Source of the DNA: Mesocentrotus franciscanus | Taxonomy: Eukaryota > Echinodermata > Echinoidea > Camarodonta > Strongylocentrotidae | Direction of reading: 5' to 3' | NCBI GenBank assembly: GCA_037976565.1 | Contig: CP137667.1 | Location: forward strand, 35,445,366-35,509,365 | Length of the DNA: 64,000 nt | Part shown: in pieces, positions 48,601-56,389 of the stretch | Layout: each line of letters opens with the position of its first letter | How positions within the stretch are numbered: the stretch's first letter is position 1 | Program-made: the position numbers and the translations under genes | The notes under the pieces: generated by a model | The model's input: only the letters and a program-made list of their open reading frames with translations | Databases searched by the model: none | What the model was told of the DNA's origin: nothing

Positions 48601-49967
48601 GTGCACTGACAATGTATTACTTGGGTTTCAAAAAGGGGGATGGGCTGGTCATGTCCCCCCCCCCCTCTCAATACACCACTGACCTGTATCTATATTTGCT
48701 CCAAATAACTGGACTCTTGTTATAGAATAACCTTCACTGAAAAGCAATTGTCGAGAAGTGTCTTTTTGTAAGGACCCCCGAAAGGGGTCAATCTCATTTA
48801 AAGTGCAAATAATTGGCTAGATTATAATTGACCCACTGCCTTTCTTCTCATTTCGATATAACTGGGCAAAGTAATATTGACCCCATATTCCATATTATTC
48901 CCCCATCGGCCACTTACTCCCTTTGTGAGCTGGCCAACATCCTGCAGAATCATTTAGCCCCTTATTCCCTTACAATGATTTCATACTATAATATGTACAG
49001 GTATACTGCAGTTCCGTTATCAAGGGACTAGTGCTATAGGAGTTAAACCAATCCTCAAGCAATTAATTATTCACAGTCCAGCAATAACAAAATCTTGGCC
49101 CAGATGTATTACAGCAGGACAGCAAGCTATCTACCATGTATTAACCCCCTCACTCTCTAACAATCAAATATCCTGCTCTTCAGTAGTGCCACCACGGGGG
49201 AATGGTGGTAAAGGAGGTGTCCCATGATATGAGCTCTTGACAGGAAATGCAAAGGATGTGGGTTCAATCCCGACGTGGCACAAATGTCTTTTGGCAAGGC
49301 ATTAAGCTACATTTGCTTCTCCCTACCCAGGAGAGTACGGAGAAAATGGTAGGATGACCGAAGCCTTTGTGATAGCAATTGCCATGAGATGAAATGGTGC
49401 TTAAGGAGTTAACACTGAAACCGAATATCACAGTCCTTATTGACAATCTAGTGTAAGAGGACTTTTGCCTACCGGGTAGGTAATACAAACGACCAGCAAT
49501 CTGTATATTCCATCATCCCTATTGCCTTACAATCAATAACCATATGGTCCTGTAGCGCCACCACAGAAAGAAATTAGTTTGCTGGTACAAAATCTTCTCA
49601 ACCATAATGCGTTAAAAATAGAATTAACCAAATGCTTGTTGACTACACTACATACAGTTAACTACTAAATTATTCATACTCTTACCAATTTGTTTTCATT
49701 TTGTAAGTACATGTACAGGTATATGAAAAATTGATTTGTCCAGATGTTTCTTGAGAATGTGAATATTAGAGCTTACATCTAAAAGTATTCAACAAAGGTC
49801 CTGATTCAACCAGCCCACCTTTCAATCTTGAGTTACGATAACACAAAAAACGTCAAATTTGCAAGGGGTATGAATAATTTAGATGTTAACTGTACATGTA
49901 GGTAGGGCTCTTTAGTAACAAGTACAAGTACAGGACAAAATTGGCACCAAACCCCCCCTCCCCCCCC

Positions 49968-50027
<60 letters not shown>

Positions 50028-53000
50028 AATTTAAAAAATAAAATAAATAATCAAATTTAACGGGGCTCATCCATTCACACCCTAAATATGTCAATCTGGA
50101 CTGGACCCTGCACTAAGAACAAAGTTCTTGTAGAGCCCCACTAGGCAAAGACTCTATATAATATTATAACACAGCTGCTCTTGAATCAGCCAGAGACTTG
50201 CAGAGTTAGGCTACGCTAAAAGCTTTAGGCAATTGTATTTAGGAGCCAAAACAGGGTCTGCAATGGTAGACTACAAGCGAACAGTGCTTAAGGAGTTTAA
50301 AAAAACCGATACTGAAGCAATTATTCACCGTCCAGCGTACAATTCTTTGCCCAGATGTAAAGGTGTTTTGATTTGTAATGTGATCGGGGTCAGAAAGAAG
50401 TCTTGTGTACCCCCTGCTACGACAGAGGTGATAATGCGTGGTGGAGATCACACAAGAAGCCCTACTAGCGCCCCCGTAAACAGGAAATCAGAGGTGTTGA
50501 TACGGAGAGTATCAACAAATATCACAAATCAAAAGGAATTCTATAACTGTAATTTTTACACATAAATAATGCAGTGCTGTAGTTTTAATTTCTTGATTTA
50601 ATTCTCATTTTACATGCACATACATGTATATTTCTTAATCATTCAAATGATTACTTTTCATCAATAAATTATGTTTTCTTTTCCATTTCACTGGTTTATT
50701 TGATTTATTAAATTACATACTTCTTATTTCATTCTTATTTCATTCTTATTTGGATATGTTTAATTCTTGTTTTAATCAATCACCTATTTACCATTCATAT
50801 TGATTGATTAGATCTTTTTTCAGTTTTAATAGTTTCATAATTTGTCATAATCATATTTTTATTTATTTCTATTTCAACGTTCCTTTTTCATCATTTAATC
50901 TACAATGTATCTCATCCTTCTAAATATTCTATTAGGAATATGTAGGCCTACATGTATGTATAATAATGTACACAATACCTATTATGCTATTAAACTAGAA
51001 CACAAAGAGAGTAATGCACATGGTTTTACATGTACAGTACAAGCCTTTACCCATATACAATTGTAATCCTACATAAATATGTACAGAATACAGATACAGT
51101 CATTATAGTACGAGTAGCAGAGATGCAAAATCAAATTGGTCTTTTTTTTTTACAAATTTAAATTTAATTAAAATCTATTATTTGGTGAATCTGCAGAGTC
51201 TCGGCTTGCAGACTACCATCGAGGCAGGTTTCTCGCTGACAGACCCGTGTGCAAGGCTTTCGCCTCGCGGCATGCGGCCACTCCAGATGATAAAAAAAGA
51301 AATCTGAACGCTTCCCTCACACACAATGGTGCTCTATCTGATGCTACAGGGCACACACGGCCTTCTATCAGCAGATAAATATAACTTGAGTTTATGAGAA
51401 AGAATGTCGATGTGTATATCGGTGACACATTTTATTTTATTTTCTTGAAACCCTAATTGGATCATTAAACTAGCCTACATCTCAATTATATTACTACTCA
51501 CATGTATAAAAAATGTATTTTATGATATTCACATGTCAAACAAACAAAAAAATTAAAGAAAAAAAAGACAAAAATATTAGAGTGTAGCTGATATCATAGC
51601 AAGACAGGGATTTACACAAAATCAAATTAACTTGTTTGAATTGAAAAAAGACTGTTGGCTTATTTTTTATATCCATGACTATATTTAATTTGAACATTAT
51701 TTGATGGAATGGTCTAATAACACAAACTGATTTTACACCCATCTACAGCCTGAAATATAATCAGCATTTTGTCCATCTCCCCGCCCTCCCCCATGTATTA
51801 TAAGGGGAAAGGATCCACCCTTGATTTGAGTGTCTTTTTCTAAAATACTGTAAAGGATCATATTTTGGAGAGACTACATGTACAGGGGTGTATAGACAAA
51901 GTTTAGAAATTCTTGTATGTGAACTTTAAGCAATTGTGGGAGCAACAAAAATTACCTGAATTATCATTTCTGATTATTCACAATTTTTGTTGAATTAATC
52001 AATACTTTATGGAGGGTTCCGTACATGTATATGTATGTTGGAATGCATTCATATCCTCTGGCTTTTACAAGTAATTTGTTTGCATGATTTCAAGAAATGC
52101 TTCTCTACTGAAGTGGAAATAGAAGATGAGGCATGAAGGACAAGCGGCACTTCAGATTCCGGTCTGGACTTGAATGTCACAACGACGGAATAATATATCT
52201 TCCAATCATGGCAATGAAGGTGTTCATGTCTCATGACTATTAAAGATTGCACAACAACACCCAACACAATTTTGACACATCTAAATGTGTCTGGGTCTCT
52301 ATTCATTTTCAAATATAAACAAAATGTGGTTTCCCTTTTCCACAATAATGGTAAAACAGCTGGCAAAAAATGAAAGTGATTGTGCTTAAATGTACATTTG
52401 TATCATGGCAGTAGAGCTGTTGCCCTCCCCCCCCCCAAAAAAAAAATGACATTCAGAATCTTCTGACTTTATGGACAAATTAAGGATGCAAAGAAGTTTA
52501 GCATTAACAGATATTCTGAACATCTTTCATGTACCTGTACTTCCAACTATTCACTAGAAGAATATATTTCCATTTATATCACCTTAGCATGCAGGGTCCC
52601 TTCTTTTACTTCACAACCTTGAATCATCTCAAAGACTGATAGAATTCATTCAAATTCTATTCCCCTTTGATACCTCAAATCAAATATCCATAATACATGG
52701 CAACCACGAACTGACACCCACAAGAAAAAACCACGATAATCATCTATTTTTCATTTTCCTCCGTGACAGAATCAAGTCTCTTCTAACACCTCTTCATTTT
52801 GTATCAATTAATATCACCATGGCAACTCATCACCTCCTAAATCCCCCAACTGCCCATTAGAAGAATCCTACTTCAAAGAACAAAGAATACACTAGGAATC
52901 GTCATCTAATTTGTATGCAATATGAGGAAATTATCATACTCGCTGCTAACAAATCAATCTCACCCCCCCCCCTCTCCTTCTCAACTTCATCTCATACTAC

Positions 53001-54867
53001 CCCATTACTACAGCAATGACCCGGACCCCCTACAATCTATATGTACAATCCTACCTCAAAGAACTCACTAGGAGTCCTCATCTAATTTGTATGCACTAGG
53101 CAGTACATTATCATCCTCGGCACATATCAATCTCACCTACCCCCCTCCATCTCGACTTCATCCTTAACCACATCATCGCCATGGCAACGACCCCAACCCC
53201 GCACTTGAGCAAACTCCATGCTAGCAACATTTCGTTTGCTCAGGCCCTCCAGTGTTCCCTAAATTAGCATCTGCTGCGGCGGATCCGCCGGATCGCATCC
53301 CAAGTCCACAGGATGACTCATCCCGTCCTCTTTTCAGTGAAAAACAGCTTCACTGAGTCAGTCTCCCTCTAAATTATTCAGCCGTTCTCACCAGTATAAT
53401 GTGTTAAGGGGTACACATAGTGCCTAACAGCAGACAGCAACACATTGTGCAACAAAGAATAGCGCAGTTAAAAAAATTAAAAAACGTTATTCAGTGGCGC
53501 CACTTCAAGAGCATTATTCGCCCCCTTTATGCATCTTCCGAGCTCTCTCCTTGCAAAAGTCAAGAGGCTACTATTGGTGAAAGTGAATTCGGGTCCATGA
53601 CATGCATATCACTTTCACTCAAAAGATTGTTTTAGTTTGGAAAACGGAAATTTCTTCAAGCGCCGATCCTTTACTTAGCGTCCGCTCTTTCGATGGAGGG
53701 ATAACGTTTCATCTTAAAATGGAGTCGCTTGAACTTAACACTGTTCACAAGAAGCAGATACAACTAAAATCCCTCTCAAACTGTACATCAGGGGGGTGTT
53801 TCACAAAGACTAAGATCGACTTTAAGTTGGACTTAAGTATAGCAGGCCGTTCATGCCATTGGTTGCTACCACCATTGGTCTCTAAATTATAATCTTCAGA
53901 TAATATTTTTTCCTTCAATAATGAACTACCGGTATCAAAAAATGTAAACTCTGTAGATTTGAGACCACGATTTGTACATCCCTTGAAAGACAAATGCCAG
54001 TAAATGGTAAGAGCAAACAGTGGCATGAACGGCCTGTTATACTTAAGTCCGACTTAAAGTCAATCTTAGTCTTTGTGAAACACCCCCCAGGTATGCTAAG
54101 AGCCAGAAGGGCATTAACTTCTAGTCTTTCACATAGAGTTAACACCCTTCTGGCTGTCAGCAGACAAGTACTTATCGTTTCATGTTTCGTTTTTGTCTCT
54201 CAGAGCTTTTCAGGACGATGCCAAGCTTTTGTAGGAAAGAGACAATTGTTTTTATTTCTCTTTCAAAAGTAGGTTTCCCCTTACTATCCCTCAAAGCATA
54301 CAAGCACAATTAGCACATAGATATACAGAAACCTGCATGTACATATATATTTCCTAACTTTGAATTTCGACTTTCTAGGACAAATTAGGAAATATACATG
54401 CATGTACATGCAGGCTTCTGCATATCTATATGTATGCTTGTATGGCTTAGAGGGAAAGTATGGGGAAACCTACTTTTGAAAGGAAAATAAAAACAATTCT
54501 CTCCTAAAAAAATATTTGCATTATTATTTATTCATTCGGTAGAATACTCGATTATAAATAAGAAATTATGATTTGGGTATTTTAAAAGCATATGGACATC
54601 ATGTGTATTAATTTACAACAAATGTATTGAATGGAAATCTAGATATATAACTGAGAATATGATGGAAATATAAAAGCGATTATAAAATGTCTTTACCGTT
54701 TTGCAGTAGTTGAGTACTTCTGTCGCGTCGGAGGTGTATTCTGCTGATGTATCGGTCAACCATTGCCCTGAGAGGATATCTGCGTATTTGTTGAAGAATC
54801 CTTTCCGAACGGCTACTCTCAGTTCAAATCTTGAGGATGATGGGTCAAAGGCACCAGCAGCCAACGC
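24430..54867 (-). CDS. APP: Amyloid precursor protein orthologue (APP/APPL), 5' end missing
   Basis: A type I membrane protein gene with eleven placed coding exons on the minus strand. Order: growth-factor-like domain (54697-54867, 30586-30712 and part of 30080-30180), copper-binding-like domain (30080-30180, 29025-29295), acidic tract, E2 helical domain (28382-28584, 27753-27944, 26952-27180), Glu-rich and Pro/Thr-rich stalk (26389-26615, 25856-26098, 25112-25293), then one transmembrane helix and a 47-residue tail ending GYENPTYKYFDMQ (24430-24681). APP-family proteins are cut by secretases and act in neuronal adhesion and transport; YENPTY binds PTB adaptors and endocytic factors. No Kunitz exon and no vertebrate-like A-beta sequence are seen. 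The signal-peptide exon lies further upstream, probably outside the window. Phases match at nine of the ten junctions; the exception is the start of 25856-26098. Confidence 0.95.
25112..25293 (-). CDS. APP: APP exon, juxtamembrane stalk
   Basis: Acceptor cctctttgcag and donor gatagc|gtgagt bound 182 bases; the exon completes a Val codon on entry and leaves in phase 0. The peptide VKPIESYLDDELTAPLD..VSRQDVNSIDS is extracellular stalk with no vertebrate A-beta likeness. A decayed copy of much of this exon lies about 159 bp upstream in the gene. Confidence 0.85.
25351..25500 (-). pseudogene. Decayed duplicate(s) of the APP stalk exon
   Basis: Plus-strand 25351-25457 aligns to 25190-25300 (shared gcgtttct.agctatgattaggg, then ggggcttgacgac). 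A second, shorter fragment (gagctcctcatctacataac) follows at 25462-25495. Indels break the frame. Confidence 0.8.
25740..25853. repeat. Three tandem ~38 bp units at the donor of an APP exon
   Basis: Units centred on gctttgatgtcag(c/t)a occur at 25757, 25792 and 25829, the last running into the donor region of the exon that ends at 25856. This is a local tandem amplification of the intron edge. Confidence 0.75.
25856..26098 (-). CDS. APP: APP exon, Thr/Pro/Glu-rich stalk (start uncertain)
   Basis: Donor gttgcag|gtaagc is clear and leaves one base, in frame with the next exon. Reading back from it gives a Pro/Thr/Lys-rich segment (TQTEPEPPTPSRDTEPEIEQ). The best acceptor (catcacacag at 26099-26100) is not in phase with the preceding exon if both use their best sites: the phase-0 frame EEFLEEDTEAPTVSKSL meets a stop at 25907. 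An internal acceptor (ctccaagag, 26049 region), a different donor upstream, or an indel would reconcile them. Confidence 0.7.
26199..26262 (-). pseudogene. Decayed copy of part of the APP Glu-rich exon
   Basis: ccataattccgctacaggttc and cacttggcagc on the plus strand align to ccataatctcggctaccggttc and cgcttggcagg at 26448-26490, about 249 bp away. Many substitutions and no splice sites. Confidence 0.75.
26389..26615 (-). CDS. APP: APP exon, Glu-rich stalk
   Basis: Acceptor gacctttgcag and donor gaagtg|gtgagt bound 227 bases. The peptide starts DALLDSTHDTPEDAALIRAT, then a run of 12 Glu from a GAG repeat, then EVSEVTEAPPAKR and more Glu. The Glu run is an obvious site for length variation. 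Acidic stalk sequence at this position is common in APP proteins. Confidence 0.85.
26858..26932. repeat. Short hairpin repeat, family H copy 1
   Basis: Arms tgtctgttgagagtcagaag and ctctggctctaagcagaca pair over about 75 bp. Consensus inner arm gccagaagggcgttaa. It lies in an APP intron. See the other copies at 39.5-40.6, 54.1, 62.8 and 63.7 kb. Confidence 0.8.
26952..27180 (-). CDS. APP: APP exon, E2 domain C-terminal part
   Basis: Acceptor tttcttccag and donor aaagttg|gtaagt bound 229 bases (leaves one base). Helical, basic sequence: ILHSLRRYLHAIQKTRQHY then HYKHLRKTDPMKADQ, matching the E2 helices in which human APP has FNMLKKYVRAEQKDRQHTL. E2 binds heparan sulphate and mediates dimer contacts in the family. 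Confidence 0.9.
27315..27375 (-). pseudogene. Decayed copy of an APP exon edge (E2, last part)
   Basis: gaagaatgtccttgactgggagaaagg aligns to the exon/acceptor edge at 27165-27191 (gaaggatcttcttcgactggaagaaagg), 160 bp away, and similarity continues into the flanking intron. Confidence 0.7.
27753..27944 (-). CDS. APP: APP exon, E2 domain middle
   Basis: Acceptor aatcgttccag and donor ccaaag|gtacgt bound 64 codons, phase 0 at both ends. The peptide is a long amphipathic helix, MRKEMTQRFEQTIGTMETEN to AHQVHIAVSLREKINASYEA, as in the APP E2 coiled-coil substructure. It ends VDVPKPK, the counterpart of the short loop before the last helices. Confidence 0.9.
28209..28296 (-). pseudogene. Two decayed copies of an APP exon edge (E2, first part)
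   Basis: accttaactctggatctttggcttta (28208-28233) and tccaggtccttgccttggcctt (28268-28289) align to the donor edge of the intact exon (accttacctctgggtccttggcctt at 28376-28400). Both copies share a following gtatttaca that the exon lacks, so one copy was made from the other. Confidence 0.75.
28382..28584 (-). CDS. APP: APP exon, E2 domain start
   Basis: Acceptor attcgtttgcag and donor ccagag|gtaagg bound 203 bases; the exon completes a Val codon and ends in phase 0. The peptide has DDPYFSEQG, then KGRLSSNQKAKMARVMQQWQ, matching the DPYF and RMSQVMREWEEAE segments that open the E2 domain in APP. Confidence 0.95.
29025..29295 (-). CDS. APP: APP exon, end of copper-binding-like domain and acidic tract
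   Basis: Acceptor accaaaacag and donor gttg|gtgagt bound 271 bases. The first part, TGMLLPCQTDKFKGVEYTCC, is a strong match to the APP E1 end. An acidic run (EEETEVEEEEEEAEAEAEA) and a Gln/Pro linker follow. The Met of the GMLLPC loop is kept, but the copper-ligand Tyr before it is Thr. No Kunitz inhibitor exon follows. Confidence 0.95.
29811..29865 (-). pseudogene. Partial duplicate of an APP exon (copper-domain start)
   Basis: Minus-strand reading gives FYHKNNEHTCREPNYWKG, nearly identical to FYHKHDENTCREPEYWKG of the intact exon 268 bp upstream in the gene. It keeps the donor position (aaaggg|gtcagt, weaker than gtaagt), but the 5' half and acceptor are absent, so by itself it cannot be a normal internal exon. 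Confidence 0.85.
30080..30180 (-). CDS. APP: APP exon, growth-factor-like domain end and copper-domain start
   Basis: Acceptor tccatcag and donor aaaggg|gtaagt bound 101 bases. The peptide VGPFESDALMVYNVCKFYHK matches VGEFVSDALLVP..CKFLHQ of human APP. In the following loop three human histidines (147, 149, 151) are Pro, Tyr and Lys, so the type II copper site should be absent. Confidence 0.95.
30586..30712 (-). CDS. APP: APP exon, growth-factor-like domain second part
   Basis: Acceptor gtatctttgcag and donor tcttg|gtaaga bound 127 bases. KYPDTEINNIVDSSQPILI then DQWC and TYYRCL match the APP E1 core (YPELQITNVVEANQPV..NWC..PYRCL). The loop between the two cysteines is acidic (CPVNGEEC), where human APP has the strongly basic heparin-binding CKRGRKQC. 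Confidence 0.95.
30942..31347. mobile_element. MITE, family C copy 1 (~405 bp)
   Basis: Ends ttaaaggtaaagaccagttt and a(c)tggtcattatctttaa are inverted. The copy at 39689-40094 is nearly identical in sequence, differing by a few substitutions and small indels. Non-coding. Confidence 0.85.
31448..31755. repeat. Minisatellite, 29 bp unit, ten or so copies
   Basis: Unit agtctgtctgtctgtctat followed by catagcctac, almost identical between copies, one copy with an extra tctg. Homogeneity suggests recent expansion. There are no spacers, so it is not a CRISPR array. Confidence 0.95.
31850..32310. repeat. GA-rich satellite with ~41 bp higher unit
   Basis: Imperfect gagata units lead into repeats of ggggtgagagagtgagaaat and agtagagagagaggaggaga between about 32015 and 32240. 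Open frames on the minus strand are repeat artefacts. Confidence 0.9.
33085..33300. other. Less AT-rich block of unknown nature
   Basis: This stretch is visibly richer in GC than its surroundings and has an open frame on each strand (plus 33051-33281), but no domain or splice context was recognised. It may be an old element or conserved non-coding DNA. Confidence 0.3.
34028..34166. mobile_element. Truncated family A MITE after a T tract
   Basis: From about 34049 the sequence matches the right two fifths of the 3768-4050 element, ending gtctttgtgaaacactccc. A run of 21 T precedes it (34028-34048). Confidence 0.8.
34221..34515. mobile_element. MITE, family D copy 1 (TIR cttcatcagctcgagtttgc)
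   Basis: Starts ggcccgacttcatcagctca and ends agctgatgaagacgggtc; interior has aaatagcgggatattttgg. Other copies: 37175-37430 and 60486-60797. Confidence 0.85.
34912..35044. mobile_element. Small palindromic element
   Basis: agcgtttaatgaaatcgtca and tgacggtttcatta form outer arms; the middle has caccgacatctcattgaaac facing tttcaatgggatgtctgtga. About 130 bp, related to 20620-20815. Confidence 0.7.
35041..35372 (-). mobile_element. tRNA-derived SINE, family 2
   Basis: On the minus strand the head has an A-box-like tctcagtagtagagcagtgg and B-box gGTTCGAAACC, then a body with cagggctcaca-type sequence, and an (ATT)n-type tail at 35041-35071. The head resembles a Thr or similar tRNA, but the body and tail show it is a SINE. 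Confidence 0.75.
36170..36660. repeat. Repeated phrase gcgtttatcg, possible palindromic element
   Basis: gcgtttatcg occurs at about 36184, 36265, 36414 and 36523, and its reverse complement cgataaacgc at 36590. All four forward copies precede variants of a tc..cag or gtctc phrase. No frame is recognised; it may be an old inverted element. Confidence 0.5.
37175..37430. mobile_element. MITE, family D copy 2
   Basis: Begins aggcctgtcttcatcagacc and ends gtctgatgaagacaggcct. The centre is inverted relative to copy 1 (cgctattcgggaaatagcg), as expected for a long palindrome. Confidence 0.85.
39535..39680. repeat. Hairpin repeat family H, copies 2 and 3
   Basis: gccagaaggactttaactct faces aacccttctgcctctc (39537-39592), and ggagccagaagggcatctaa faces gaattcccttttggatct (39611-39670). 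The two units share tatgaatgaa/tatgagtgaa in the loop. Confidence 0.75.
39689..40094. mobile_element. MITE, family C copy 2
   Basis: Near-identical to 30942-31347; one internal region differs (ccgggaagtcgggaaaccgc here). It starts directly after family H copy 3. Confidence 0.85.
40516..40595. repeat. Hairpin repeat family H, copy 4
   Basis: tctgtgcagactgggagcca and ggctctctagagtctctaca form imperfect arms around ggaagggcgttaagtctaag. Confidence 0.7.
41347..41403. repeat. Interstitial telomere-like repeat (CCCTAA)
   Basis: Two short runs of ccctaaccctaac with variants (aacactaacac) flank ctcactcaattg. Too short and too imperfect to be a chromosome end. Confidence 0.8.
42103..42295. mobile_element. 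MITE, family B copy 2
   Basis: Ends tacagtcaaacctgctttag and ctatagacaggtttgactgta; internal phrase ctacaaagaccacc occurs four times. Confidence 0.85.
43450..44195. mobile_element. TIR element of about 745 bp (acccctttcaaactgg ends)
   Basis: tacccttttcaaactggttc at the left is inverted at the right (aggccagtttgaaaggggta), flanked by ta. Subterminal ggtgtcacaccgat recurs. No open frame, so it is non-autonomous. Confidence 0.8.
44630..45045 (+). mobile_element. Two successive LINE-type 3' ends
   Basis: gtaaaataaactgattcgaa at 44807 and gtaaaataaactgaattaaa at 45009 close two similar segments that share atattgtatatttaatttca. They look like tandem 3' UTR fragments of one LINE family. Confidence 0.65.
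45438..45877. mobile_element. TIR element of 440 bp (aagaccccgttctca ends)
   Basis: taagaccccgttctcattca at the left and gtgagtgagaacggggtcta at the right are inverted, with ggagcggtctaactaagac repeated inside. Non-coding. Confidence 0.85.
46860..46995. other. GC-rich block of unknown nature
   Basis: This block has many CpG steps (ccgggacccgcgactgg) within AT-rich DNA and open frames on both strands (plus 46828-47151). No domain is recognised. It could be an inserted fragment of a retroelement or an old coding exon. Confidence 0.3.
47385..47645. repeat. Tandem repeat, unit about 70 bp, three to four copies
   Basis: Units built from tctatacgctcctttcacta and tacaatgattctttatacgt repeat with substitutions. 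Confidence 0.8.
48475..48695. mobile_element. Small non-autonomous element (caggggtagatccagg end)
   Basis: Begins caggggtagatccaggaat and ends with a C run and acaccactgacctg, a diverged inversion of the start. G-rich phrases aaaaaggggg occur inside. This type is widespread in animals. Confidence 0.55.
49186..49485 (+). mobile_element. tRNA-derived SINE, family 3
   Basis: The head (49186-49281) has 7-base complementary ends gtgccac/gtggcac, an A-box-like aatggtggtaaagg and a B-box gGTTCAATCCc. The body continues to about 49485. A separate body from families 1 and 2. Confidence 0.65.
49663..49895. mobile_element. MITE, family E copy 1 (TIR tacagttaacta)
   Basis: tacagttaactactaaatta and ttagatgttaactgta at the ends are inverted; a partner copy with opposite orientation inside is at 59273-59497. 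Confidence 0.85.
49966..50055. repeat. TAAA microsatellite
   Basis: C and A runs followed by aaataaataaataa repeats. Confidence 0.95.
51195..51300. other. CpG-containing block of unknown nature
   Basis: ctttcgcctcgcggcatgcg and adjacent sequence stand out from AT-rich intron. No frame or RNA fold was recognised. Confidence 0.3.
52690..53190. promoter_or_regulatory. Tandem array with X-box-like and octamer-like sites
   Basis: catggcaac occurs at 52696, 52818 and 53180 on one strand. The 53175-53188 site (atcgccatggcaac) is a near-complete RFX X-box. The segment catctaatttgtatgcaat is duplicated (52904 and 53080), each with an octamer-like core. The position is about 1.5-2 kb downstream of an APP exon, inside the large intron. 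Enhancer function is inferred. Confidence 0.4.
53790..54090. mobile_element. MITE, family A copy 2
   Basis: ggggggtgtttcacaaagac and gtctttgtgaaacacccccc ends, about 300 bp, with the centre inverted relative to 3768-4050. Confidence 0.9.
54098..54166. repeat. Hairpin repeat family H, copy 5
   Basis: agagccagaagggcattaac and gttaacacccttctggctgt pair almost perfectly; the copy directly follows the family A element. Confidence 0.85.
54697..54867 (-). CDS. APP: APP exon, growth-factor-like domain first part
   Basis: Acceptor cttcctccag and donor aaaacg|gtaaag bound 57 codons, phase 0 at both ends. The peptide SGQWLTDTSAEYTSDATEVL followed by NYCKT aligns to human NGKWDSDPSGTKTC..GILQYCQE. Two cysteines that pair in human APP (38 and 62) are both missing, while Cys73 is kept. 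The phase and continuity with the 30586-30712 exon are right despite the 24 kb gap. Confidence 0.85.
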
Positions 54868-55779
54868 CTGGAGGAAGATAAAGATTGAGAAAATTTGGTT
54901 AGATGGTCTTAATTTGATGCTTTCATTACAAATCACAATAATTATGTCCTTTTACAGGCATTATCATTAGCAGGAAATTATATATCCTCATCTCCAAGAC
55001 CAATATCATTACTTCATATACATAATCTTCATCTTCCACTTCTCAGTACTTTTATCATCATCTTCAACAAACATCATCATCATCATCATCAGCATCATCA
55101 TCGCAATCATCACCATCACCATCATCATATTCACTATCAACATCATCTACATGTAGTTAATATTTTTAAAGATTAACAGTCACTGTCATATTCAAAACTA
55201 TCTTCATCACCTCAATCATTCATCCTCGTCCTCCTCCTCCTCATCCTCTTCCCCATCATCATCAATATTTCATCATTATTACCATCTTCAATTTCATAAT
55301 CATCCTCATTACCTCAATCATCATCAATAACCTCATTTTGTTTCATTTTTGTATAGCTAATTATAATTATCATCATCTATTCATCATCAAGACCCACATC
55401 TTAATCATCCTCAGATCATCAAATATCCTGCAGTGCACATACACATGCACTACACTAGTACACAAATAAAGATGAAGGCAAGATTAATGCCTTGAAGCAA
55501 GCCTACACTTGTATACTAGTCAAGGCCGGAAAATAAAGGAAACATCAATGCCTTGAGAAAAGCCTACATCTTCGCTCTGGTTGAAGCCTGAAAGCATGCC
55601 TCTAAAATTCAACAGGACACCCGCAAAATTGTCATGCTCATCCATTTCATTTGCAATGCTTGACATCTTCCATTTCGGTGGCAGATTTCACCGTTGTCTC
55701 ATCACCATGCAATATGCATTCTCTCTCCATCTCAAATTCTATGCTAGGTATGTCATGTCTATACCTCCTTTTTTCTTTC

Positions 55780-55965
55780 TCATTCTTATCTTTCCCATTC
55801 TCTATCTTTATCTTTCTCTTTCTCTATCTTTATCATAATACACTTTTTCTCTTTCTATCTCTCTCACTTTCTATCTCTCACACATACTTTCTCTCTCTCT
55901 CTCTCTCTCTCTACTTTTGTCTCGTTTTCTGTCAATCTTTTTCTCTCTCTTTTCCTTGCTGCCCC

Positions 55966-56005
<40 letters not shown>

Positions 56006-56262
56006 AGACTGCGATTTCTCTACCCTTTCTCTCTCTCCTGTGTTTCTTTCTTTCTCTCAGCATACACCATCTTCTCTCTCTGTTTCAATATCCTTCTATC
56101 TCTCTTTCTCTACCGATTCACATATACATGCAGGCCTGCATTCCACATACATATTCAATGTACAAAACTCAGTTTTTAAATCATCTCTCACTCTTTCTTT
56201 TTTATCTCTCTCATGCTCTCTCTCTCATGCTCCCTCTCTCTCTCTCTTTCTCTTTCTCTCCG
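55780..56262. repeat. CT-rich satellite
   Basis: Long runs of tctctc, tttctctatc and related units; open frames here are repeat artefacts. Confidence 0.95.
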
Positions 56263-56389
56263 ACTTCACGAGCACCTAACAATTTCTGATCAGTCATTGC
56301 ATCACACTATTTCCAATAAACATAAACAAAGCTAAAATTCTGCCCAACGTCAAGCATTCGCACTTTCCTACCAGCCAAAAACACAACCT

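Larger units (their letters stand above)
30713..54696 (-). other. 24 kb APP intron, repeat-filled
   Basis: No coding exon is recognised in this interval. It holds two copies of a 400 bp TIR element, a 29 bp minisatellite, GA-rich satellites, two SINEs, several MITEs, LINE 3' ends, a short interstitial telomere-like repeat, and a tandem array with X-box-like sites at 52.7-53.2 kb. Long 5' introns are usual in APP genes and often hold regulatory DNA. Confidence 0.6.

Noticed and set aside
51213..51428. 71-residue minus-strand frame as an extra APP exon
   Set aside because: No matching acceptor and donor phase with neighbours and no likeness to the APP family or a Kunitz domain.
55651..56279. 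Ser/Leu-rich frames in the CT-rich tract
   Set aside because: Artefacts of CT microsatellite sequence.
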